Assembly: GCA_963513935.1 (NCBI GenBank)
Contig: OY740768.1
Span: forward strand, 61,793,523 to 61,857,522
Direction of reading: 5' to 3'
DNA length: 64,000 nucleotides
From: Aphrophora alni
Taxonomy: Eukaryota; Arthropoda; Insecta; Hemiptera; Aphrophoridae
The position numbers and the translations under genes were made by a program. The notes under the pieces were generated by a model that searched no databases, had not been told where the DNA came from, and worked only from the letters and a program-made list of their open reading frames with translations. This document shows, in pieces, positions 44,716 to 56,700 of the stretch. The first letter of the stretch is position 1. The number at the start of each line of letters is the position of its first letter.

Positions 44716-46560
44716 TATAACGATATCGCGTTATCAAATAAATAATAAAATAAAGGATAACAACGATCTCTATAAAAAATGAGTAATTACATGTAACTTA
44801 TGATATAAAGGGGAAACTAAATTAAATGATAGAAATATAAAGAACAACTAGCATCATCTGGTAACAGAAAATATTATTTAAAAAAAAAAATCAAAAGGAC
44901 ATCTGTGCACAACAAAATTGGGAGAGAAAGCATGCCAAAGAGAAAAGAGGCAGTTTCGCTAACCTTGTAGTGTACACGTGCTAACATTAAACAATTTGTC
45001 ACGGCACCTAACGGAAGATTTTATGTCACGCAGCTGGATGTATAAAAAACAAAAAAGAGAAATCTACAGGGTGAGAGACCTGATGGGACACGCTAGAAAG
45101 CATAACGGTACTTCTAAAAAACATGAGAAACCGACAAAAGGAATTAGGTCGGCCAATCGGAAAACAGCCACATAGTGAAAGCTAACGAATTAAAAAAAAT
45201 ACAGCCACTAGGAAAAAAGAACAACATCTGGGGAGAAATCTAGAATTCAGCGAGCGAATCAGAGGAGTGAAAAGCTAAGGGAAGTGTTGGGAAGAAGGGA
45301 GAGTTTTGGCGTCGAAAATTTTAAAAAAATAAGAGAGTCTAAAATCTGGATTGGTGAGGAGAGGTGCTAGCACAGAGAGCATTCTGTGGAACAGAGTAAG
45401 GGAGTTAGATTGACCACGAGACTAGGGTTCTCTGTGTCAATACGTCGAGTAAATTAATTAGTTGAATCAAAGTTGAAAAGAGAGTTAGTAGTTTTTAGTC
45501 AAAAGTTTGTTGAGATTTTGGAGCAGATTAAAATATTTTGGAAGAATTGTTCGAGAGAAGAGTCGGAAGAACTAATTCATCGCCAGTGGAGATTTGGAGA
45601 GGATCATCAGTCCGAATTCCAGGATTAAGTTGTTGGAGATAGTGTGTGGAGTGTTTTGTTTTTTTATATATCTAAATCAAATTTAAAGCCATCGTTGTGT
45701 TGTGTGTGGAAAGTGTTTCGTCGATCAAAATTGGAAGGCAGTACCCACGATAAGTACAATTTAAAATTCTTGTTCACCTTAAAATTGTAAATCCATTTTT
45801 CTAAAATAATTCACTTTAATTGAGCCATAAAAGAACCTAACGACCCTAAAAAGAGATAAGAGAATTAATTAAATAAATTAATAACTAACAAATTGAATAA
45901 AGATTTTAATAAAGTTTAATTTTGTAAAGGAAATAATTGTTTGTGTATAAAAAAAAATAAAAGTAATTCAAATTACAGATTAATTTCATTAAAAATAACG
46001 CCAATTGTGGAAACTTGATGTGTTTTTTAGTAATAAAGCCTAGCATAAGGAAAGACAATTAGTTAAGATAAATTTGTATATTACATAACATTAAGGAATG
46101 CTTGTGGAATGAATGAAGAAATTTTAGACACTAATGGAATAGATGTACGTTTTATGATTCTTTGACATGTTGCTTAAATAAATTAAGGTTTGTTTTTTTA
46201 AGTAATACGTTGTGTCAGGTGTGTTATTTATATTTCCACATTTTGCAAGTTTAGGAAGGACTAAAACAAATAGCAGGCAATCAAAAATAATATTTAATTA
46301 TTAATATCTAATAATAATTATTATTCAAAAATATTCAAAATAAATAAATAAAAAAGTAGATTAAAAAATTAATATAACATCTCCAAAGTTATATTTGGCG
46401 CACCAACGTTTGGGCAAGAATAAATTAAATTAAATCATAAATTAAAATATATAGCAAACTGTTGTTTGTTATATTTTGGCTCACCAACGTGTGGCTTTTG
46501 TTTAAAATAAATTAGTAAATTAAAAATAAAATAAAATATAGCAAACTGTTGTTTGTTATA
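44716..46560 (+). repeat. 5' LTR
   Basis: Starts TATAACGATATCGCG, ends GTTTGTTATA. Contains a candidate TATA box TATAAAAAAC at 45041 and, near its 3' end, two extra PBS-like units (TATTTGGCGCACCAACG, TATTTTGGCTCACCAACG). Compared with the 3' LTR I saw about three substitutions or indels. Confidence 0.97.
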
Positions 46561-46562
46561 TT

Positions 46563-46580
46563 TGGCGCTCAACGGCAGGG
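46563..46580 (+). promoter_or_regulatory. Primer binding site
   Basis: TGGCGCTCAACGGCAGGG two bases after the LTR; TGG complements the tRNA 3' CCA. The tRNA species is not assigned. Confidence 0.75.
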
Positions 46581-46703
46581 CTCAATTAAAAGTGAAGTTT
46601 TAATTGTTAAACATAGAAATTGTAGAATAAGGACATAAACATTGTTGTAGGATATATTGTGTATTGTGTATTGTGTTAGAATAAGAGAATTAGATAGAGA
46701 TAC

Positions 46704-48335
46704 ATGTTGACGAGAAGTAGGAAAAGAGTATTAGATTCAAATATGGCCAATGAAAGTGAAATTTATAACCAGATGGGGCTAGGGAGCGAAAGCTTAAATT
46801 TCAGCGAAGAGGAGAATCAAATTGGGGAAGTAGAACAAATTAGAGGGTTAGAAATTGAGGGTAATGTAGAATCCCGGGCGGGGACCAGCGATAGGAATCC
46901 AAGGGTAGAAACAGCGGTAGGACAGGTAGGAGGAGACGGTATGGCGGGATTGCAGGAAATGATAAGACAAATGGCCGAGGAGAATCGTAAGTTAGCCGAA
47001 AAAGCTACAGAGGAGAATCGTAAGTTAGCTAAGTTAGCGGAGGAAAAAGCCGAGAAGTTAGCTAAGTTAGCGGAGGAAAAAGCCGAGAAGTTAGCTCGAG
47101 AAACTCGAAAAAATTTTGAATTAATCGAGAACAATATTGAGAAGATCGCGAAAAAACAGGAGGAGATGTTAGGAACAATTCGTGGGGAGTTCAAAAATAG
47201 TATCAGCGAGGCCGAGGATAGGATTAATAAAAAATTAGAAGAACGATGCGACGGCGTAGAAAATCGAGTCCGAACGGTAGAAGAAACGGTAGCGGAAATC
47301 CGGACGAATTTCGAGGGACAAGTCAAGAAAACGGGAGAAGAATTCGGAAACCGAATCCAGGATTATCGTGCGGAAACCGAGATTCGCGTGCGAGAGATCG
47401 AAGACCACGGAATCGTTGTCGACGCTAGGCTACAGGAACTCGCGCAAAAAGACGGAGAAATACGGGAGAACTGTGTAAAATTTAATGACGTTAATACTGC
47501 TAAACTGGAAGAAAACGCGAAAAAGACGGATGAGGTCGCGAAGAAATTAATAGAGCTTGATAGGAGGTTAAGAGCGGTTAAAAACAACGGAGAGGGATAT
47601 ATACAAGAGCCGGAAATAAGGAACATAAGTTTCTCAGGAAGGGAGCGGTTTCCTATGCAATTCGTAAACGTAATGAAGGAGATTAGTGAGAATATGGTAG
47701 GGAACAATATGAACTGGATCGACCGGTACCTGAAGGACGACGCGTATATCTGGTGGCGTTTGCATAGGGGAAGCGTGCAAAATTTCGAACAATTCGAAGA
47801 ATTATTTAAGGAAAAATATTTCAACGAAATAATCCAGGCCAAGATTAGGGATCAGTTGGAATTTGGAAAATTCAGAGGTAGAATGGGGGAAGAAGCGATC
47901 GCATACGTAGAGACATTGATGTTGCAATGTTCGGAATTAAATCCACCATTAACGGAGGATCAATTAGTATACAAAGCGGGGAAGCATTTCCACCCGAATG
48001 TGCTCATTGCGATAATTACGCGAGGAATAAAAAGGAAAACAGATTTCATAAAGTTATTGATGGAATTTGAGCATGCTAGAATAGAGCAATTTAATGAGAG
48101 TGTTGGAACGGAAGTAAACAGAAGGAATTACCAGGAAAAGGGAAATTATAACTACAATAGTAGGCAAGATAACTGGGGTAGACGACCATATGACAGGCAA
48201 ACCACATGGCGAGAAGAGGGGCGTAGACCTTTTAACGAAAGGGAAAACGTAAACAAACCTAGTACGAGCAATGACCCGGGCAGCCAAGACAAGAGGGTTG
48301 TCAAGGAACAGATGCCTAACGGTCGGAATAAGTGA
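46704..48335 (+). CDS. gag: Gypsy Gag
   Basis: 543 aa. The N-terminal ~75 residues are acidic. A long coiled coil (about 80-300) includes tandem KLAEEKAEKLA repeats encoded by two 33-bp DNA repeats. A capsid-like retrotransposon Gag domain (about 310-450) has WIDRYLKDDAYIWWRLHRGS and FEELFKEKYF. There is no CCHC zinc knuckle; instead the C-terminus is rich in Arg, Asn and aromatic residues (NYNSRQDNWGRRPYDRQ), likely binding RNA. ATG at 46704, 143 nt after the LTR. The TGA stop is followed in the same frame by 19 sense codons leading into pol. Confidence 0.95.
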   Translation: MLTRSRKRVLDSNMANESEIYNQMGLGSESLNFSEEENQIGEVEQIRGLEIEGNVESRAGTSDRNPRVETAVGQVGGDGMAGLQEMIRQMAEENRKLAEKATEENRKLAKLAEEKAEKLAKLAEEKAEKLARETRKNFELIENNIEKIAKKQEEMLGTIRGEFKNSISEAEDRINKKLEERCDGVENRVRTVEETVAEIRTNFEGQVKKTGEEFGNRIQDYRAETEIRVREIEDHGIVVDARLQELAQKDGEIRENCVKFNDVNTAKLEENAKKTDEVAKKLIELDRRLRAVKNNGEGYIQEPEIRNISFSGRERFPMQFVNVMKEISENMVGNNMNWIDRYLKDDAYIWWRLHRGSVQNFEQFEELFKEKYFNEIIQAKIRDQLEFGKFRGRMGEEAIAYVETLMLQCSELNPPLTEDQLVYKAGKHFHPNVLIAIITRGIKRKTDFIKLLMEFEHARIEQFNESVGTEVNRRNYQEKGNYNYNSRQDNWGRRPYDRQTTWREEGRRPFNERENVNKPSTSNDPGSQDKRVVKEQMPNGRNK

Positions 48336-48392
48336 AAGCTAAAAGGGAGCGTAAGCGATAGCCGACAAGAGACTTTACAACCTGCCACAATA
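48336..48392 (+). promoter_or_regulatory. In-frame gag-pol junction open after TGA
   Basis: Gag and Pol share a frame; after the TGA at 48333-48335 all 19 codons to the pol ATG are sense. This permits stop-codon readthrough, though reinitiation at 48393 is also possible. Confidence 0.5.
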
Positions 48393-51300
48393 ATGAACAC
48401 CCTATTTACAGATTTAAAAGACCGTTTAGAGGAGGAAGACGACCCGTATTTTATAAATAAAAATCTTAATAAATGCCCAGAAATAAAAATAGAATTCAAC
48501 AACATCAAATTAAAAGCACTAGTAGATACAGGTTGTGAATTTAATTCCTTGTCGGAACAGTATTATTCCGAAAATAAAGAGATGATGGGAAAATACGAGG
48601 AGCTACCAGTCGCCGGCGTTAAGGTTATTGGAGCTACTGGCTTACGCTCGAAGAATGTAAAAAGGCAGATTATTATAGAAACGAAAGTAGGAGAGTTTAC
48701 GCTGAACGTTCATTTTATTATTGTACCCGAATTGATAAGAAATTGTATTTTAGGATTAGACTTTTTAGTAAAGAATAAGGCTGTAGTGGATTTCATAAGT
48801 AATAGGTTAGAATTAAAAAATGTTTCAAAGGATAATGATGAGATAAAAAATGAGATTTTGTTCGAGGATCCGGAAGAGCGATATGATAAAAAATTAATAC
48901 AACATATGACTACGGAAAATTACGATACAAGTCAGGAAGAAATAATAAATAAATTAAATGAATTAGGGCATATTTCTATAGAACAAAAGGAACAATTAGG
49001 TAAAATTTTAATTAGGTATAAAGATGTATTTTGCAAGAAACCAGGGTTAATCACGACATATCAACATAAATTAAAAGTAACAGATAAAAGTCCCTATTGT
49101 CAAAGAAGTTGGCCGGTAGCTATGAAATTCCGAGAAAGTGTTGACATGGAAATTGAACGAATGATGGAATATGGGATAATTGAGAGATGCAATAGCCCGT
49201 ACATTAATCTGATAGTTCCGGTTTGTAAGAAGGACGGAAGTGTTAGAATATGTTTGGATGCGAGGATTATCAACGCTAGAACGGTGCCGGATTACGAAGG
49301 ATCGCAGCCTATACAGGAGTTATTAACCATAGAAAAGCGCGTTAATTGGATGAGTAGTTTTGACCTGACGAGCAGTTTTTGGCAAATACCGTTACATGTG
49401 GATAGTCGCGATTACACCGCATTTCTACACAAGGGGTTATGCTACCGATACAAGACTGTGCCATTTGGTCTAAGTACTAGCTTAGCCAGCCTCACCAGAG
49501 GATTAAACTCGATATTAACTGAGGAAGTTAAACAATTTATCACCCTATATGTCGATGATTGTTTGTGTTTAGCTGAGAACTGGACGGAGCATTTAAAACA
49601 GATTGAGAAAATATTAGAGGTATTCAAAAATGCAAAATTAACTGTAAATTTAAGCAAGTCTAACTTTTGTAGACAGGAAATAGAGTATTTAGGATTTTTA
49701 TTAACCACGCACGGTATTAAACCACAGGCAAACAAAATGGCAGCAATACAAAATTTCCCACGGCCTAAGACAGCCAGACAGTTGAAGGGATTTCTCGGAC
49801 TTACTAATTTCTACCATAAATTTTCAAAAAACTACGCATCAGTAACAGCACCATTACAGGGATTATTGAAAAAGGGGACCAAATTTAAGTGGACTAGTGA
49901 GATAGAAGAGAGTTTTAAAAGAGTTAAGAAGGAATTTGAAGAAGTAGTAACGTTACGACATCCTGACCGCGATAAAATGTTCTACCTACAGACCGACGCG
50001 TCGGAAATCGCAGCAGGAGGGCAATTATATCAAATTGGGGAGGATCAAGAAATAGCAGTTATTGCGTACACCAGCCGGACATTTAAGGGAGCAGAACGAT
50101 TCTATAGCACAGCCGAAAAAGAATTGTATAGTGTAGTAATTTGCCTTAGGAAATTTAGAACCTACGTATTAGGAAAACGATTAACCGTAATTACTGATAA
50201 TAAAGCAATCACATTCAATAATAATTGTCGACTATTGAATGCCCGGATGACCAGATGGATTCTGCTTATACAAGAATACAATATTACGATTAAGCATTGC
50301 AAAGGGAAAGATAATATCGTGGCGGATACTCTAAGTCGGTATCCAGAGGACAATGCGGAAATACAGGAAACTGGAGAAGAGAGATTTATAGAAATTTTAA
50401 TGTTGGCAAAAGGGTTTAATTTAAAATTGGGGAAAACTTTAAGGAACTTCGAAACCATACAAAGGGGGGACCAAAATTGTAAAAATATCATAGAACACTT
50501 AAATAGAAATAATCCAAAATTTAAGACTTTTTATCAAGTATATGAAGAAAAATTATTTCGACAAGAGAAGGGAGTATGGAAATTAATGGTACCAAAAGAT
50601 TTTGTAAAGATATTAGCCAAAGAAATACACGAAATATACGGACATGTGGGAATTAAAAAATGTTACAAACTATTTAAAGAGGACTTTACAGGAGACAGCA
50701 TCACGAAACACATAAGGGACGAACTCATTAAATGTCCAAAATGCCAAAAATGTAAATTCGATATCAAACACAGAAATGCGGAGATGTTGCCAATAGTTCC
50801 AAAAGGGGTAGGAGAGTTGGTCTGCGTGGACTATTATGGACCATTGCCTAAGTCAGTTGGGGGGTGCAAATACATATTCGTGATGATAGACGCCTTCACG
50901 AAATATACCAAATTATATAAGGTACGGAATACTACAACTACAACCACTTTAAAACAAGTAGAAAAATACCTACAGGAGGTACAAACGCCAAGACACATTC
51001 TATCTGATAATGGGACACAATTTACATCACCAAAATGGGAAACGGGTTTAACAAGACTGGGAATAAAGAAGAGGACAGTAGCAATTAGAAATCCACAATC
51101 TAACATGGCGGAGCGTATCATGCGGCAATTGGGGCAATTTTGCAGAATAATAATAAAAGATAGACATCAGGACTGGGGAAAAATCATAGAAATCGTTGAA
51201 ACCATTATTAACGAGTCATATCATGACACAATAGAGACCACACCTGTAGAAGCGCAATTTAAAAGAAAACCTACACGCAATTGGAGCAGGTATATCATCA

Positions 51301-51620
51301 AGCCAGACGATCAGCGAGAACCAATCACCAGCGATGCTGAAATCTACCTGCGAATAAAAAATAAACGTGAGAAGTATGCCGAGAAATTTAACGAACAGCA
51401 CCCACCAACAGAATATAAATTGGGAGAACAAGTCTTAGTACGCGCTTGCATACCATCGAAGCTAATTCTAAAAAGATACCACAAATTTTGTGAATTATAT
51501 GAAGGACCTTACTTAATTAGAGAAAAATTAGGAAATACTACATATAAATTAGGATATTTACATAAGGATAAGATTAGGGGTACGTTTAATTGTAGATTAT
51601 TAAAAACAAATCATCACTAG
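48393..51620 (+). CDS. pol: Gypsy Pol polyprotein (PR-RT-RNaseH-IN)
   Basis: 1075 aa, uninterrupted. Aspartic protease with VDTGCEF (Asp45). RT with PVCKKDGSVRICLDAR, SSFDLTSSFWQIPL and the catalytic YVDD at 386-389. RNase H with LQTDASEIAAGGQL, AEKELYSV and VITDNKA. Integrase with H-H-C-C zinc motif (HEIYGHVG..CPKCQKCK) and core Asp813 (VCVDYYGPLP), Asp872 (LSDNGTQF) and Glu907 (NMAERI). The C-terminus has the usual KLGEQVLVR and YEGPYLI; no chromodomain. All catalytic residues look intact, so this copy may be active. No env follows, only 288 bp before the 3' LTR. Confidence 0.97.
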   Translation: MNTLFTDLKDRLEEEDDPYFINKNLNKCPEIKIEFNNIKLKALVDTGCEFNSLSEQYYSENKEMMGKYEELPVAGVKVIGATGLRSKNVKRQIIIETKVGEFTLNVHFIIVPELIRNCILGLDFLVKNKAVVDFISNRLELKNVSKDNDEIKNEILFEDPEERYDKKLIQHMTTENYDTSQEEIINKLNELGHISIEQKEQLGKILIRYKDVFCKKPGLITTYQHKLKVTDKSPYCQRSWPVAMKFRESVDMEIERMMEYGIIERCNSPYINLIVPVCKKDGSVRICLDARIINARTVPDYEGSQPIQELLTIEKRVNWMSSFDLTSSFWQIPLHVDSRDYTAFLHKGLCYRYKTVPFGLSTSLASLTRGLNSILTEEVKQFITLYVDDCLCLAENWTEHLKQIEKILEVFKNAKLTVNLSKSNFCRQEIEYLGFLLTTHGIKPQANKMAAIQNFPRPKTARQLKGFLGLTNFYHKFSKNYASVTAPLQGLLKKGTKFKWTSEIEESFKRVKKEFEEVVTLRHPDRDKMFYLQTDASEIAAGGQLYQIGEDQEIAVIAYTSRTFKGAERFYSTAEKELYSVVICLRKFRTYVLGKRLTVITDNKAITFNNNCRLLNARMTRWILLIQEYNITIKHCKGKDNIVADTLSRYPEDNAEIQETGEERFIEILMLAKGFNLKLGKTLRNFETIQRGDQNCKNIIEHLNRNNPKFKTFYQVYEEKLFRQEKGVWKLMVPKDFVKILAKEIHEIYGHVGIKKCYKLFKEDFTGDSITKHIRDELIKCPKCQKCKFDIKHRNAEMLPIVPKGVGELVCVDYYGPLPKSVGGCKYIFVMIDAFTKYTKLYKVRNTTTTTTLKQVEKYLQEVQTPRHILSDNGTQFTSPKWETGLTRLGIKKRTVAIRNPQSNMAERIMRQLGQFCRIIIKDRHQDWGKIIEIVETIINESYHDTIETTPVEAQFKRKPTRNWSRYIIKPDDQREPITSDAEIYLRIKNKREKYAEKFNEQHPPTEYKLGEQVLVRACIPSKLILKRYHKFCELYEGPYLIREKLGNTTYKLGYLHKDKIRGTFNCRLLKTNHH

Positions 51621-51908
51621 GAAATAAGATTAGAAATAACACATGTCAGGGTAAACAAATAAAGAAATCTAGGTTAGGAGACGTTGTAAATAAACAAAGG
51701 GGAAGCAGACATGACCCAAAACAAATAGTCAACAACACACCACAAGAGAACAATGGAGAAGGGATCCATTGTCAAACACTGAGGTTTACCACAATTTAAC
51801 AATGGCATTGTAGGAAAAGGTTTTGGGACAAATGGTTTTACAATTCTACGGGCAAAGATTAAATTTATTTCTTAGCCAAACCAGGAAATTAATTTAATCT
51901 GGGGACAC

Positions 51909-53753
51909 TATAACGATATCGCGTTATCAAATAAATAATAAAATAAAGGATAACAACGATCTCTATAAAAAATGAGTAATTACATGTAACTTATGATATA
52001 AAGGGGAAACTAAATTAAATGATAGAAATATAAAGAACAACTAGCATCATCTGGTAACAGAAAATATTATTTTAAAAAAAAAATCAAAAGGACATCTGTG
52101 CACAACAAAATTGGGAGAGAAAGCGTGCCAAAGAGAAAAGAGGCAGTTTCGCTAACCTTGTAGTGTACACGTGCTAACATTAAACAATTTGTCACGGCAC
52201 CTAACGGAAGATTTTATGTCACGCAGCTGGATGTATAAAAAACAAAAAAGAGAAATCTACAGGGTGAGAGACCTGATGGGACACGCTAGAAAGCATAACG
52301 GTACTTCTAAAAAACATGAGAAACCGACAAAAGGAATTAGGTCGGCCAATCGGAAAACAGCCACATAGTGAAAGCTAACGAATTAAAAAAAATACAGCCA
52401 CTAGGAAAAAAGAACAACATCTGGGGAGAAATCTAGAATTCAGCGAGCGAATCAGAGGAGTGAAAAGCTAAGGGAAGTGTTGGGAAGAAGGGAGAGTTTT
52501 GGCGTCGAAAATTTTAAAAAAATAAGAGAGTCTAAAATCTGGATTGGTGAGGAGAGGTGCTAGCACAGAGAGCATTCTGTGGAACAGAGTAAGGGAGTTA
52601 GATTGACCACGAGACTAGGGTTCTCTGTGTCAATACGTCGAGTAAATTAATTAGTTGAATCAAAGTTGAAAAGAGAGTTAGTAGTTTTTAGTCAAAAGTT
52701 TGTTGAGATTTTGGAGCAGATTAAAATATTTTGGAAGAATTGTTCGAGAGAAGAGTCGGAAGAACTAATTCATCGCCAGTGGAGATTTGGAGAGGATCAT
52801 CAGTCCGAATTCCAGGATTAAGTTGTTGGAGATAGTGTGTGGAGTGTTTTGTTTTTTTATATATCTAAATCAAATTTAAAGCCATCGTTGTGTTGTGTGT
52901 GGAAAGTGTTTCGTCGATCAAAATTGGAAGGCAGTACCCACGATAAGTACAATTTAAAATTCTTGTTCACCTTAAAATTGTAAATCCATTTTTCTAAAAT
53001 AATTCACTTTAATTGAGCCATAAAAGAACCTAACGACCCTAAAAAGAGATAAGAGAATTAATTAAATAAATTAATAACTAACAAATTGAATAAAGATTTT
53101 AATAAAGTTTAATTTTGTAAAGGAAATAATTGTTTGTGTATAAAAAAAAATAAAAGTAATTCAAATTACAGATTAATTTCATTAAAAATAACGCCAATTG
53201 TGGAAACTTGATGTGTTTTTTAGTAATAAAGCCTAGCATAAGGAAAGACAATTAGTTAAGATAAATTTGTATATTACATAACATTAAGGAATGCTTGTGG
53301 AATGAATGAAGAAATTTTAGACACTAATGGAATAGATGTACGTTTTATGATTCTTTGACATGTTGCTTAAATAAATTAAGGTTTGTTTTTTTAAGTAATA
53401 CGTTGTGTCAGGTGTGTTATTTATATTTCCACATTTTGCAAGTTTAGGAAGGACTAAAACAAATAGCAGGTAATCAAAAATAATATTTAATTATTAATAT
53501 CTAATAATAATTATTATTCAAAAATATTCAAAATAAATAAATAAAAAAGTAGATTAAAAAATTAATATAACATCTCCAAAGTTATATTTGGCGCACCAAC
53601 GTTTGGGCAAGAATAAATTAAATTAAATCATAAATTAAAATATATAGCAAACTGTTGTTTGTTATATTTTGGCTCACCAACGTGTGGCTTTTGTTTAAAA
53701 TAAATTAGTAAATTAAAAATAAAATAAAATATAGCAAACTGTTGTTTGTTATA
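51909..53753 (+). repeat. 3' LTR
   Basis: 1845 bp, same length as the 5' LTR. Preceded by CTGGGGACAC, the probable polypurine tract region. Followed by TTAG. Confidence 0.97.
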
Positions 53754-53757
53754 TTAG

Positions 53758-56700
53758 TTAGGAAGGTTTCGTTCCTTTCGTTTGTGCTTTAACTCCTGAA
53801 AGGAGACTAAAATACATTTAGATAAATACATTAAAATAATTATCATCTATACAATAATTTATCTGTTTCCATTATGAGACGAACTTTCAACATATCTGAA
53901 GTCAGGATTTCGGCAAAAAATATTTACGTCCAATTTATCGAATGTTCGCAAACAATTCAAGTTTGCATTTTTTTTGTCAAGGCATGCCTTCATTTCTAGA
54001 TAAATCACGAACCATAATAGGGTGGGTAGGTGGAGGGGTGATATACCGAAAATAATTATGAAACAATATTTTATATCTGACTGTTTTACCAAGTGCAACT
54101 GTTGACACCGTTGACAAAGTAACTGATGGATTGGAATTAATTAGTCTGCTTACATAGTTCATACGACTTGTTTAAAAGATGTTTTCTGGGTTTATTTATT
54201 TATTTTAAGCTGATTTATTATATTTTTTATTTTGTGCCCATTGTTAAAAAAATTAATAAAAGAGATTAAAAAACAAATTTGTTAAAAACATAATCTTAAA
54301 ATTAGGCTGGGGTTGGGAATTCAGCCTAAATTGGACTGACATTCTGATTTATAATAACTATACTAGATTATACTACTTGTTAAATATGTTTTTTGAAATG
54401 ATTGCAAAATATTTAAAAATGTGATATTGTCGAATCATTATTTGGTAGTTCCTTTTTATCTGTGGTGTAAATAAGCCTTTAATAATGATTTTGTGCAACT
54501 ACTAATCAACTTTTATTAATGCCACGGACAAGTTTGTAAATGAGGGAATCCGCAAAATACAGTAAAAGAAATTTACATTATATTAAGTTAGTGTTTCTCC
54601 TGCATGCTTAGTATTTGTAAAATTAATAAGTATCTTAAATATTTTAGCTTTTTAGTAAAACTCTTATTTTTAAAGAAAACACTTTTGGGTACGCTGTATA
54701 AAATAAAATATTGTGGGATGTTATATAACATTGAGACGGAATTTTACCAAAAAAAAATCCTTTCTACAATTTTTCATCAGCCATCTTTCTTTAAAAATTT
54801 TATCGCCACATTTTTCTGATTAACAAACTTTCCCATTTAGCAAATAATAAAATTGGGACACATAGATTGTTTAGTAACACATGTGCGGTACGAGAATGTG
54901 ACTCCAGCGAGAAGGAATGAATTTGGATTAAGGAATTCAAATTAATTTTGTAAACTCTGTAGTCATTTGAGAAGGATTAAAAAAACCGCTCTATAGCAAC
55001 TTTAATAAAAATCATGGTAGACTATATAAAAGAGTTCAATGTCCCTTGAACATGTAAAATATAGCACGGTTTTGAATGAACCAATCAAACTTGTAGGATT
55101 TTGTAAGGACAGGAAAGTTTAACAATTAGTTATTAACTATCAATTAAAGGTTGTTTTTATATATATAAATGTAAAGTAAATATGACGGAGTAATAATGTA
55201 AATTTTATTATTGAAATCAAAACTTATTAATCAAAAAGGTGACGTAATAAAAAATCAAAGTAAAAAGTGTCAACTTTTTCAAAATTCAAATTAGAGGTAA
55301 TTATAGAACAAATTTACAGGAGTAAGATACAATAAAAATAATTTTGAACAATTAATAAATAACATGAAAAATTGAGCAAATAGACTAATTATTGAGTAGA
55401 TTTTTCTAAATTTAAATAGGATAATAAAAATAAATTATTGCAGCTTATTAAAATTGCAAAGATGTATAATGTGTCAAAGGGTCAATTCCATAAAATGAGT
55501 GGTTTCATAGGCTGAACAATAGGCTGAAAATCATAGTAAATTTATAGTGAAAATCAGGGATTCAAAAGTGCGATTAACTTCACCAAAAAAGACAACATAA
55601 AAAAATGGTAAACGAAATAGTGCGAAGTAAACAAAGTGCAAAAAGAAAAAGTCTGGAAAATTGTTATATATTTTTATATTATTATTTTATATAAAGTCTG
55701 GAAAATAATATCAATTTTTTTTTTATTTTTCGCAATAATATTTGGTATAAGAAATTAATGTATAATAATTATAATGTATAATGACAAAAATAATATGACA
55801 ATTGTTATATTTCATTGCGCTACCCCATATTTAAAAAAAAAAACCATAGAAATCTGTCTATAAAATTAATAATGGAGAAACGACGAGTTTTCATCGAGAT
55901 TGAATTTGAACATGCCAAGTACATATATTTTTTTTCTAAATTTTTGGACATAAAACCAGGGTTTAAAAAATGTTCCAAAGTTGGATCCCATGAAATGCCT
56001 TATACTTTTTCACTAAATATATAGATTTTTCCTTATGACATCCTGAAACGAAATACGATATGCATTTTGACTAATTTTACTGGCCTATAAGTATAATATA
56101 CCAACAAAATAGAATATTTAAACAAATAATTTATATTATTATTATTATTATTACAAGCTTGTAACAGGTGTAATTTATTACAATCAATATTGATTACCTA
56201 AATAAAATCTACAATATTGTAATTCTTTCTGTTGAATCCTTGTGCTCAGTACCATTAACAGACATACTATAACAATACTCATAAAACTTTAGATAGCTTT
56301 ACTAACATGCTACAGTTACTATGGAAGCAATGCTAAACACATTTCTTAGGATTATGTTCTCGTTGTTATTTGAGTGTTATTTTAATATTACTAGAACGTT
56401 TTTCTTACACCTATTTTTTATTTTCAGTTTCAGAAAATTATTATTACTAATAATAATAAACCTGTGTTTTATTTAACTATTTTAAAAATAAAACTTTGGA
56501 AATAGTCCTCTGCTATCAATAATAATAACATTAAAAACAATCCCACAGATTGTCTGCTGGGTTAGCATTTAAAATGCATAATAATATTTTTTAAAATAAT
56601 AATATTTATCTTTTAACTTATAGTTAATAAATATCACGAATTACATAATGAAACACTAAACAAAACAATACAAAATTCTATAAAACTAAATTATAAATTG

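Larger units (their letters stand above)
44712..53757 (+). mobile_element. Complete Ty3/gypsy LTR retrotransposon
   Basis: Two 1845-bp LTRs (44716-46560, 51909-53753) with TATAAC...GTTATA ends, a 4-bp target duplication TTAG (44712-44715, 53754-53757), PBS, intact gag and pol. LTRs differ by only a few bases as read by eye, so insertion is very recent. No env. Confidence 0.97.
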
